13,580 bases of DNA, taken from NCBI GenBank assembly GCA_020430865.1, contig JAGQIY010001456.1, forward strand, positions 1 to 13,580, in the 5' to 3' direction. The notes beneath the pieces are model-generated. The model worked only from the letters and a program-made list of their open reading frames with translations, had not been told where the DNA came from and did not search any database. The translations under genes were made by a program, and so were the position numbers. The stretch comes from Myxococcales bacterium. Lineage in GTDB: Bacteria; Myxococcota; Polyangia; Polyangiales; Polyangiaceae. Below are positions 6,734-13,370 of this stretch, piece after piece (position 1 is the first letter of the stretch; every line of letters begins with the position of its first letter).

Positions 6734-8128
6734 CTAGCGGAACAGCCAGCCGCTCTTCTTCTGGTCTCCAAGGCGCTTCGTGACGTCAAGCACGAGGGGG
6801 GTGAGATCGCGGTACTCGTCCAGGATCTCCCCGATGGTCGCCACCAGGGTGTCCACTTCCTCTGCGCTCACGGTGAGCGGCGGGGTCAACTTCAACACGT
6901 CCCACTGTTGAGACGCTGGCTGCGTCAGCAACCCGCGCTCCAGCAGGCGCACGCTCAGCCACTGGCCCAGCACCTGGCGTGACAGCAACTTGACCAGGCG
7001 GGGCGCGTGACGTTGCACCCAGTTGCTTCCCGTTGGTCCCAGCTCGAGACCAACCAGCAGGCCCTGGCCACGCACGGCGCGCACCAGTGGATGTCCTGAC
7101 AGTCTCTCCTCGAGCCCGGCCTGAAGCTGCTCGCCGCGGTTCTGCGCGCGCCCGCACAGACCCCAGGCGTCGATCAAGCGCAAGGTCTCCAGTGCCACTC
7201 GACAGCCCAAGGCGTTGCCGCTCAGCGTCGAGCCGTGGAGGTCGAACTTGAACACGCTGCCATAGGCGCGCTTCTGAATTTCCGTGCGAGTAAGTGTGGC
7301 CGAGATGGGGATCAGCGAGCCGCCCAGGCTCTTGCCCAGGATCACGACGTCCGGATCCAGATCGCTCTCGTGTTGATAGCTGCAGAGTCGCCCGGTGCGG
7401 GCGAGCCCCGTCTGGATTTCGTCGAGCATGAACAGCGCGCCGTGCTTGCGGCACAACGCCTGCACCCCAGCGAGGTAGGCGCCCGGCGGCATCAGGACCC
7501 CCGCCTCACCCTGGATCGGCTCCAACAACACACCGGCGATCTTGCGCCGCTTCAGCACGTTCTTGAGCGCCTCGAGATCGCCGAACGGCACCTCGTGGCA
7601 ATCGGGGATCAGCGGCCGAAACGGCTTCCGCCAGCGCGCGAAGCCCATCACGCTCAGGTTCCCCAGGCCGGTTCCGTGAAAGCCACCGCTGGCGTAGACG
7701 ATGCCAGGGCGCTTGCTGGCGGCGCGCGCCAGCTTGATGGCGGCTTCAACGGCTTCGCCTCCACTGCACGAGAACAGCGCGACCGGTAGCCGGGGAAAGC
7801 GCTCGGCCAGCGCCGCCCCGAGCTCGCCTGCCCAGATCTGGGGGCCGACGTGCAGGATGTTCGGGTGCTTCTCGTCCAGGGCACGCGTGAGCGCCATGGC
7901 CAGTTCCGCAGGGTTATGCCCCAGGTTGATCGCGCCGAAGCCACCCAGGAAGTCCAGATATTCTCGCTCGTGGTCGTCCCACAGCTTCATCCCCTCGGCG
8001 CGGACGAAGACGCGCCCGGAGCCGAACGCGCCGAGCAGCTGAATGAAGGCTGGGTTCACGTGGTCCACGTAGCGTTGAACCGCGGGCGAGTGCTCTGGCC
8101 GCCGGGACGGCGGAGTGCTTTGTGTCAT
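6734..8128 (-). CDS. Class III PLP-dependent aminotransferase
   Basis: This is a 464-residue fold-type I aminotransferase of class III, the group of ornithine, putrescine, GABA and acetylornithine transaminases. Visible motifs are YLDFLGGFGAINLGHNP (57-73), the phosphate-binding SGGEA (122-126), GGFHGTGLG (148-156), EPIQGEAG (203-210), the cofactor-binding DEIQTGLARTGR (236-247), the predicted Schiff-base lysine Lys266 in LGKSLGGS, and HGSTLSGN (298-305). The chain is somewhat longer than usual, with an extra helical stretch at about 363-397 and a basic C-terminal tail after 440. The lysine context GKSLGGS differs from the common AKGLGGG. The amino donor cannot be predicted; a diamine or omega-amino substrate is plausible for the family. 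The ATG overlaps the stop of a 31-codon ORF by 4 bases (ATGA), with AAGGGG about 8 bases upstream, so translation is probably coupled. Confidence 0.9.
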   Translation of the reverse strand: MTQSTPPSRRPEHSPAVQRYVDHVNPAFIQLLGAFGSGRVFVRAEGMKLWDDHEREYLDFLGGFGAINLGHNPAELAMALTRALDEKHPNILHVGPQIWAGELGAALAERFPRLPVALFSCSGGEAVEAAIKLARAASKRPGIVYASGGFHGTGLGNLSVMGFARWRKPFRPLIPDCHEVPFGDLEALKNVLKRRKIAGVLLEPIQGEAGVLMPPGAYLAGVQALCRKHGALFMLDEIQTGLARTGRLCSYQHESDLDPDVVILGKSLGGSLIPISATLTRTEIQKRAYGSVFKFDLHGSTLSGNALGCRVALETLRLIDAWGLCGRAQNRGEQLQAGLEERLSGHPLVRAVRGQGLLVGLELGPTGSNWVQRHAPRLVKLLSRQVLGQWLSVRLLERGLLTQPASQQWDVLKLTPPLTVSAEEVDTLVATIGEILDEYRDLTPLVLDVTKRLGDQKKSGWLFR

Positions 8129-8220
8129 GCTTCGACCCCCTTGGGGACGGCCTCGTCAGCCTCGCCGCGTCCCGAGTCGAGCGCTGCCTTGCTGCGCGTG
8201 GCCGCAACGGTCTGCGTCAT
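8125..8220 (-). CDS. Small 31-residue ORF coupled to the aminotransferase
   Basis: A short frame begins with ATG at 8218-8220 and ends in a TGA that overlaps the aminotransferase ATG by 4 bases. It encodes 31 residues starting MTQTVAATRSKAALD and ending PKGVEA. It is hydrophilic, with no membrane segment, no cysteine and no recognisable domain. The strongest support is a near-perfect Shine-Dalgarno, GGGAGGA, about 6 bases before the ATG, which is better than the site of the large gene behind it. It is 85 bases downstream of the zinc-ribbon gene. It may be a real microprotein or a translated leader that sets aminotransferase expression by coupling. Its first three residues (MTQ) are the same as those of the aminotransferase. 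No function is assigned. Confidence 0.5.
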   Translation of the reverse strand: MTQTVAATRSKAALDSGRGEADEAVPKGVEA

Positions 8221-8305
8221 GGCTTCCTCCCTCTCTGACTGCGGTATCGCGCGCAGCGAGGGAGCGCAATCGTTCGCTGAGCTGGAGCGTCGGGTCTCCG
8301 CTCGC

Positions 8306-9784
8306 CTATCCCAACCGCAGGCCCAGGTTCACGCCGAGGCAACCTCCCATCAACAAGATGGGGAGCAGGATAAGCACCAGCCCAACCAGTGCGCGTCGAG
8401 GCTGAAAGCGGGGAATCACCTCGTCCGCCTGGGGGTTCCCGCCGAGAGCGGTCAGCTCGCGTTCGAACTCGCCGATCTGACGCTGGAACTCTGCCGCGCG
8501 GCGCCGCATGCGCCAACGCACGGTCACCGACCGCAGGAACGAAAGGAGCAGCGCCAGAGGGAGGTAGGCGAAGAAGGCGACACCGATCAGTGTCCAGCCG
8601 CCGCCGGGCAGGTGCTGTTCACGGTGGGAGAGCGCGTAGCTCAATGCCTCGCCTTTGCTCAGCCGACTTGGCTCGTGGCGTGGGTTGTCGCAGACCACGT
8701 CGTAGACGTCGCTGTCGTTGCGTGAGTAGTGGAAGTGCGTGTACGGCCCCGTGCAACCAGCGCAGACGCCAGGGCAGAGCAGGTGGCTGGTCGTTCCCCC
8801 CACCGGTCCGGTGCCGGTCATACAGCCGCCAGCCGTGCTGAGCAGCGCGAGCAGCAGCGCCCACCAGGGAGCCCGCAGCAGGGTAGTGAGCACGACGAAG
8901 AGCGCGCTGTTGGAGTTGGCGCGGCTTGCCCTGGCCTTTCTCAGCTGCTGCTTGACGAGCTGCATGCGCGCTCCGGGCGCGAGCTGTTCGTTGCGCAACA
9001 GCTTGAGCTCCGCTTCGCTCAACGCCACCGGTGCATGCCCCATCAGCTCGGCGGCGTGCGCGCGGATCCCCTTGGCGTGTTGCTCGTAGCTGGCGTCGAG
9101 GGGGACCTCACCAGCGACGCTGCCGACCTGCTCGAGGGCTTGCTGAGGCTTGCGCTCGAGGAGCGCGAGCCGTGCATTTGCCATGCGGAATGCGGAGTCC
9201 AGCTCCAAGACCTCGGCGTACGGATCGCACTCGCTGAGCCAGCCTCGCGCGGCGAGCGCTTCGCCAGCCCGGATGGCGCAGAGCGCCAGTTCGCAACGAA
9301 GCAGGTGCCGGAGCCCGGAGTCTTCGACCAGGTCCAGCGCGGTCTCCAGCTTGGCCCGCGCTTCGCGAGGTCGCCCGGTTTCGCTGAGCGTGCTCGCCGC
9401 GCGAAGCGCCACCCAGGTCAGTGAGCGTTGATCCTCGATGTCCCGTGGCCCAGGCTGGGCGCGAAGTCGTCCCCACAGCGCCGCGTACTCGGCGGATGCC
9501 ATGTGGTTGTGGACGTTCAGGTCACGCAGCCTCGGGGGCGCTACGTCCATGTCGTAGACGTGCCCCGGCACCGGATGGTCGAACTGCGCCTTCAAGGCTG
9601 AGAGCCGCGCGATCTGCTGGCCCGGGGTCAGGGTCTTGACCGCATCGCGAGGGCGGATTTCGACCTGGTTTGGTGCTCCACAGTACACGCAGCGCACCTG
9701 GGTCTGTTCGCTGCCTGCCAGTGGGGCTCCGCAATGCGCGCACTCGATCACTCGCGTCAGGGTGTCGAAGGTCTGCTGCTGCAC
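8306..9784 (-). CDS. Zinc-ribbon protein with three predicted membrane segments, function unknown
   Basis: I do not recognise the family as a whole. Near the N-terminus is a clear zinc ribbon, CAHCGAPL then CVYCGAP (two CxxC pairs, 13 residues between them). A long soluble region of Ala/Leu/Glu-rich helices follows, resembling TPR-like repeats at about residues 120-290. Three hydrophobic segments come next, at about 295-319, 396-418 and 464-482. Between segments 1 and 2 is a loop with several cysteines (LLCPGVCAGCTG, VVCDNP); between 2 and 3 is a basic helical stretch. I chose the GTG at 9784 (492 residues). An in-frame GTG at 9856 would add 24 residues, but those codons have many A/T third positions unlike the gene body, and neither start has a good SD. 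It may share a transcript with the 31-codon ORF and aminotransferase downstream. Confidence 0.75.
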   Translation of the reverse strand: MQQQTFDTLTRVIECAHCGAPLAGSEQTQVRCVYCGAPNQVEIRPRDAVKTLTPGQQIARLSALKAQFDHPVPGHVYDMDVAPPRLRDLNVHNHMASAEYAALWGRLRAQPGPRDIEDQRSLTWVALRAASTLSETGRPREARAKLETALDLVEDSGLRHLLRCELALCAIRAGEALAARGWLSECDPYAEVLELDSAFRMANARLALLERKPQQALEQVGSVAGEVPLDASYEQHAKGIRAHAAELMGHAPVALSEAELKLLRNEQLAPGARMQLVKQQLRKARASRANSNSALFVVLTTLLRAPWWALLLALLSTAGGCMTGTGPVGGTTSHLLCPGVCAGCTGPYTHFHYSRNDSDVYDVVCDNPRHEPSRLSKGEALSYALSHREQHLPGGGWTLIGVAFFAYLPLALLLSFLRSVTVRWRMRRRAAEFQRQIGEFERELTALGGNPQADEVIPRFQPRRALVGLVLILLPILLMGGCLGVNLGLRLG

Positions 9785-10338
9785 GAGCGCGAGATTAGCC
9801 GACGCTCGGGCAGGCGGAGCCAAAAACGACCGGCCAGATGTCGTTCTCCCGGGCACGCCCTTCTCTGGGGGGGAGGCGAGCTCCCGGCCGCCTATCGTAT
9901 CCGTGCAGATACGCTTTCGGCGCCACCTCTGTTGGGCAGTGGCAGCGGTTCCAGCCGGACGTCGACCCGTGCGCTGCTTTCCCTTCGACGTGCGGTCGCG
10001 GGGGCGTCCGCGAGGACTCTGCCCAGGTGAAGCGCGCGAACGCTCCAGCCGAGTGCACGCTGGAGTCCGTCGTCCGGACTGACTGTCGCAGCAGTAGGTG
10101 TCTCAGCTACGTGTACTTGCCTCGCGCAGCTGCGCGCACGTTGGGGATCCCTCTCGTGTCGGGTGGTGATGCGGTCCGGCGCGCAGCGCCCGTCGAAGCG
10201 CAGGGTCACGTCGAAGCGCAGGGTCACGTCGAACGTTTCGTTCCGCGGTGAACCTGCGTTGTCGGTCGACTCGGCGGTGGCTACGAGTGGCCTTTGACTC
10301 ACGCCGCGTCGTATGGTCCCATCTCGTGCCGAGGGTTC
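9785..10338. other. Gene-poor intergenic stretch with a short tandem repeat
   Basis: These 554 bases separate the divergent zinc-ribbon and CxxC-protein genes. No frame is convincing. A plus-strand frame at 9838-10251 is Arg/Ser-rich with no domain or SD. A minus-strand frame here stays open but continues as the antisense of the downstream plus-strand gene. Part of that minus frame (about 10250 down to 9892) has a weakly protein-like look, including VTLRFD repeats and a tail with RVDVRLEPLPLP, so a decayed coding fragment is possible. Promoters for both flanking genes should lie here, but I see no clear pair of boxes. Confidence 0.5.
10192..10234. repeat. 18-bp tandem repeat, 2.4 copies
   Basis: The unit GTCGAAGCGCAGGGTCAC occurs at 10192-10209 and again, identically, at 10210-10227. 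A partial third copy, GTCGAA-C, begins at 10228. The length is a multiple of three, and on the minus strand one frame reads VTLRFD-VTLRFD. It lies in a stretch with no supported gene. Confidence 0.85.
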
Positions 10339-11097
10339 ATGGGTGCGGACTTCATTGGATGGCGTGCTTGCCAACTCCAAACGGAGTTGAAGCCCGAGGG
10401 ATTCCTCGGCCGCCTCAAGTTGCGCGCATACAAGCGCCTGGTCGAGGAGCGCGTACCCGAGGAGCGGCGCGAGACGATCCAGATCACGGTGTCGGTCACC
10501 GGTCGAGGTCCTCGCACGCTGACCTACCCGGGCATCGTGCGAGAGGTCGCGAACTTCGAGCGCGGCATCCCCGACTGTGCCAACTGTCCACTTTCCGCGG
10601 GGCAACCGCTGGGCTGCTATCGCTATGTAACGTATCCAGTCGACGCGGTCTTCGAGCGCGCGCTGTTCGAGTTCTTCGTGGAGCAAGTCGAGACGAAGGA
10701 CACCATCTGCAATCAAATCTATGCGGATTTGATCTCGGAGCTCGAAGTCGGGGCAGGCTGGTACGCTCCTCGCGGTGAGCAGCCGGGCGCGCTGGCCGCA
10801 CTCGGCGAGCCGGTCGAGCACAGCTGGATCGATCGGGAGGGCTCCGAGCACTACCTGGACAGCGCGATGCTGCTGGCCGTAGCGTTCATTTCCCTGGAGT
10901 CGCCAGAGATGTTGGTCGCATACACACGCTTCTGGATGGAGTTCCTCGAGCACGCGTCGCGTCGCTCCTCTCCAGAGCTGCGCTCCGACCTCACCAACTC
11001 CCGCACCGTGGCCGAGGTTCAGCAGGTCTGCAACTTGCTGGCGGCGGTCACTCCTGGAGCGCTGGAAGACGGCTGGGTCGTTCTGGCCGATAGCTAG
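10339..11097 (+). CDS. Conserved-looking hypothetical protein with CxxC-x9-C motif
   Basis: This is a 252-residue soluble protein of unknown function. It has a protein-like composition and no signal peptide or membrane segment. The N-terminal part begins MGADFIGWRACQLQ and is rich in basic helices. The central feature is CANCPLSAGQPLGC (Cys80, Cys83, Cys93) followed by YRYVTYPVD, which may bind a metal ion, with Cys11 as a possible fourth ligand. The C-terminal half (about 105-252) is helical. I vaguely recall this Cys/Gly-Cys then YP-hydrophobic pattern in uncharacterised proteins from other GC-rich bacteria but can give no family name. The ATG at 10339 has GAGGG very close upstream; an in-frame TTG at 10294 would add 15 residues and looks weaker. 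The long antisense frame is rejected as a shadow. It is the only complete plus-strand gene in the window. Confidence 0.7.
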   Translation: MGADFIGWRACQLQTELKPEGFLGRLKLRAYKRLVEERVPEERRETIQITVSVTGRGPRTLTYPGIVREVANFERGIPDCANCPLSAGQPLGCYRYVTYPVDAVFERALFEFFVEQVETKDTICNQIYADLISELEVGAGWYAPRGEQPGALAALGEPVEHSWIDREGSEHYLDSAMLLAVAFISLESPEMLVAYTRFWMEFLEHASRRSSPELRSDLTNSRTVAEVQQVCNLLAAVTPGALEDGWVVLADS

Positions 11098-11122
11098 CCG
11101 TGGTGCTCGCAGGTCCGTTCCG

Positions 11123-11153
11123 GGCTGCTAGAAGACTGCGTCTTCCAGCAGCC
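11123..11153. terminator. Bidirectional terminator-like hairpin between convergent genes
   Basis: GGCTGCTAGAAGAC and GTCTTCCAGCAGCC form a 14-bp stem around a 3-base loop (TGC), with a single A-C mismatch on the plus strand that becomes a G-T wobble on the minus strand. It lies 25 bases past the stop of the plus-strand hypothetical gene and 13 bases past the stop of the minus-strand lipoprotein gene, exactly where a shared terminator would be. No T-tract follows on either strand, so the mechanism is uncertain. Confidence 0.55.
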
Positions 11154-11166
11154 TGCGTGCTCCCTG

Positions 11167-12219
11167 CTAGTGGGCTGCTGGGGGCTCCAGGTCGCACAGC
11201 ACCGGCTTGTGGTCGAAGTACACCGTGTCAGTGACTCCGGCGACCCCTTCACTGAGCCCCGCGGTCGCACAGGAGCCGACGTAGTAGTCGCTCACGATGT
11301 GGTCGATGTTGAACAGCCCGCCATAGGAAGGTGTTGCGGTCTGGCCAACGTCCGTGACGAAATGAAAGCGGTCGCCGTCGGCGTGGTCGGCGAAGTACGC
11401 CGCGCTCTCGTCGAAGTCGAAGGTTCGGCCGGGGTCGGTGTTCAGGTCCCCGAGGATCAAGTTGTGTTCGCCGTTCGCTGCCGGGGGACTCTCTACGGCT
11501 TCGAGGCTGGGATCGAGCTGCTGGAAGACTTGCTGGAACTGCTGGACGCGGCAGTCTTGATCCTTCTGCTCGACACCGGACGAGCCGTGAATCAGCACCA
11601 CGGTCAGCCTTCCCCCGCCGACGAGGTCGAGCTCGGCGCGACCGACCCGGGAGCCGCCACCACAGTCCGGCACGCGAGCGCCTGCCAGTGCGTCCAGGCA
11701 CAGATCCTGATCGCAGCCTCTGATCTCGGCATACTCTTTCCGAACGGCAATACACTTGTCGGGTTTGCCAAGGTTGCAGGCCACGCGGTAGCCGGCGCCC
11801 AGGATCAGCTGGACGACGCTCGGATCGCCCGGTCTCCAGGTCTCACAGACGAAGCCGGCCCTGGCTTCCACCGGGACGTGCTCACACTCGCCGGAGTAGA
11901 AGACCTCCTGGAAAGCGATCACGTCGACCGCCGTCTCGGGGCTGGAGTTCATCACTTCGAAGAACGCTCGGGTGTCGTCCACCACCGACTGCCAGGCCAG
12001 ACCATCGCCGTAGTGCATGTCCGACAGCGCTGCCTCCGATGAGGTGTAGCCGTCGTCCGGAGGGTTGTCGTGGCCGAGCCCGTCGGTGGTGCCGGTGTTG
12101 AACGTCATGGCGCGCAGCGGGGGCAGTGGCTCCGGCCCCCGAACACTGCTGCCACCGTCCGTGGCGCCGCAGCCAAGCAACCCTAACCCCAAGATCCCGA
12201 GCACCAATCGCGTCGGCAT
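11167..12219 (-). CDS. Secreted lipoprotein of the endonuclease/exonuclease/phosphatase superfamily
   Basis: This is a 350-residue lipoprotein carrying an EEP fold, the superfamily of DNase I, exonuclease III, neutral sphingomyelinase and inositol phosphatases. From the ATG at 12219 the N-terminus is MPTRLVLGILGLGLLGC, a short lipoprotein signal with Cys17 as the lipidated residue. The catalytic set is all visible: MTFNTG (Asn41), AFQEV (Glu105), LIHGSSG (His211), LGDLNTDP (Asp258, Asn260), NIDHIVSD (Asp306, His307) and FDHKPVLCDL (Asp336, His337). About nine further cysteines suggest disulfides and a location outside the cytoplasm. An earlier in-frame ATG at 12279 would give an atypically long signal; neither start has a strong SD, so the lipobox decides. 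It lies 124 bases downstream of the thioesterase gene on the same strand. Whether it cuts nucleic acid, phospholipid or sugar phosphate cannot be read from the sequence. Confidence 0.85.
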   Translation of the reverse strand: MPTRLVLGILGLGLLGCGATDGGSSVRGPEPLPPLRAMTFNTGTTDGLGHDNPPDDGYTSSEAALSDMHYGDGLAWQSVVDDTRAFFEVMNSSPETAVDVIAFQEVFYSGECEHVPVEARAGFVCETWRPGDPSVVQLILGAGYRVACNLGKPDKCIAVRKEYAEIRGCDQDLCLDALAGARVPDCGGGSRVGRAELDLVGGGRLTVVLIHGSSGVEQKDQDCRVQQFQQVFQQLDPSLEAVESPPAANGEHNLILGDLNTDPGRTFDFDESAAYFADHADGDRFHFVTDVGQTATPSYGGLFNIDHIVSDYYVGSCATAGLSEGVAGVTDTVYFDHKPVLCDLEPPAAH

Positions 12220-12343
12220 AGAAATACCGCGAGGAAACAGCGTGAGTCGGGTTCGGAGCCTTCGTTGCAGGCGAGCCATCTTCCAGCAGTCTCGCGAACA
12301 TTCGCGGCCATGGCAATCTCGGAGCGCAGCGGCCCCGGACGTG

Positions 12344-13174
12344 TCAGCGGATCATGACGAAGGTCTGCTGATTCAGCCCGACCAGCGTCCCTCCTGCGGT
12401 CCACAGCTCGCGGAACTCGGCGCAGAAGCCGCCGTGCATGGCCTCGCTTCGAGCGCGGTAGTAGAGCGGACTGTCGTCGAGTCGATCGGGGTCTGCAAGG
12501 AGCTCGGCGGTGTAGGTGAGGGTGGCCATGGGCCGAGGGGCGGTCTCGAGCGCGAACGAAGCGGGCCACCACGCATCGAGCAACGCCAGGACGTCAGCCG
12601 CGCTCACGCGTGGGAGCATGGGCCTGTTGCGGATCCAGCCGCTCGCGATGGGCTTGCTTCCGGCGCTGAAGGGAGCGGGGCCGGTCGGACGGAACTCGAA
12701 GTGCTGCGCGAACTCAGGTCCCATGGGCGCGCGCATCCCCACCACTTCGACCTCGGACCAGTGTGGCTGACCCGTGGGCGGTTCTGGGTTCCAGCCCTGC
12801 TGGTCGACGCGCTGGCGGCCGTAGACCAGGGTCGCCTGGGAGCGCACCTCTCCCTCTTGCACCAGCAAAGCTTGCCAGGTGGAAACTCCGCTGCCGATGC
12901 GCAGCGGACTGACGAAGACGTCTGCCGGTCCGCTGAGCACGGGCGCAGGGATGGTGGCGGTGACGGAACGGAGCTTGCGTGCTGGGTCGCGCTCCAGTTG
13001 ATCCGTCGCCCGCGTGAGGGCAGCAATGACGTAGCCACCAAAGGCTCCCCGTCCCTGTCGCCAACCCTCGGGTACCTCCAGGCGGAAGGCCTCTTGAGGG
13101 AGGGAGAACTGCTTGCCCGCGGGGTCGGGGACTGGAGAGGATACCTGGACGAAATCGGAAGCGGTTGGGGGCAT
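12344..13174 (-). CDS. TesB-like acyl-CoA thioesterase (double hotdog, 4HBT_3-type)
   Basis: This is a 276-residue cytoplasmic protein with the length and layout of a double-hotdog thioesterase, which would hydrolyse acyl-CoA to free acid and CoA. The first hotdog half holds WRQGRGAFGGYVIAALTRA (39-57), the typical central-helix segment with the GG turn, followed by strands VTATIPAPVLSGPADVFV and STWQALLVQEGEVRSQATLVY. The second half has LALLDAWWPASF (Asp200), MATLTYTAELL (Thr at 218-222) and GLNQQTFVMIR (Gln269/270). These fit the Asp-Thr-Gln triad of E. coli TesB in order and spacing; this is my alignment by eye. The ATG has TGAGG about 4 bases upstream. It is transcribed divergently from the transporter gene and may be followed on the same transcript by the EEP lipoprotein. 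Chain-length preference is unknown. Confidence 0.85.
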   Translation of the reverse strand: MPPTASDFVQVSSPVPDPAGKQFSLPQEAFRLEVPEGWRQGRGAFGGYVIAALTRATDQLERDPARKLRSVTATIPAPVLSGPADVFVSPLRIGSGVSTWQALLVQEGEVRSQATLVYGRQRVDQQGWNPEPPTGQPHWSEVEVVGMRAPMGPEFAQHFEFRPTGPAPFSAGSKPIASGWIRNRPMLPRVSAADVLALLDAWWPASFALETAPRPMATLTYTAELLADPDRLDDSPLYYRARSEAMHGGFCAEFRELWTAGGTLVGLNQQTFVMIR

Positions 13175-13241
13175 GTGGCCTCACATGGAGCAGCGGGGGG
13201 CGGGGTCAACCAGCAGACTACCTCCCGAACGCCTGCAGGCG

Positions 13242-13273
13242 CGCAGACTCTCGCTGCAACCCTGCAGTCTGCG
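13242..13273. repeat. Inverted repeat in the divergent intergenic region
   Basis: CGCAGACT (13242-13249) and AGTCTGCG (13266-13273) are perfect 8-base inverted arms with 16 bases between them. They lie in the 196-base gap between the divergent thioesterase and transporter genes, where both promoters are expected. It could be a regulator site or a hairpin. In such GC-rich DNA an arm of this length may be chance, and I see no convincing promoter boxes nearby. Confidence 0.35.
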
Positions 13274-13370
13274 ATTGCGCGCGTCGGGGGGCGCGCTGTA
13301 GCTTCCAGGCGCGCGGCGCGTTTGCCGCGAACACATACGGGCGTTGGTTCGGTGCGCGGGGTCGTTCGGT

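Noticed and set aside
8221..8305. Possible promoter between the zinc-ribbon gene and the 31-codon ORF (TTGCGC and GATACC-like boxes on the minus strand)
   Set aside because: The spacing is short (15 bases) and both boxes match poorly, so it is no better than chance in this sequence.
9892..10953. Long minus-strand open frame of 353 codons
   Set aside because: Most of it is the exact antisense of the plus-strand CxxC protein, which has a more protein-like composition and a motif. The minus frame is rich in Arg/His/Gln with no domain and no SD. Only its last third, outside the overlap, is kept as a possible remnant.
11510..11560. Run of CTG/CAG-like triplets within the EEP gene
   Set aside because: It encodes a Gln-rich helix (QQFQQVFQQ) inside a well-supported gene and the repeat units are imperfect, so it is ordinary coding sequence.
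11140..12290. The 11-mer TCTTCCAGCAG occurs at about 11140 and again at about 12279, flanking the EEP lipoprotein gene
   Set aside because: An 11-base repeat is expected by chance several times in 13.6 kb, and there is no larger shared sequence, target duplication or transposase, so it is not evidence of a mobile element.
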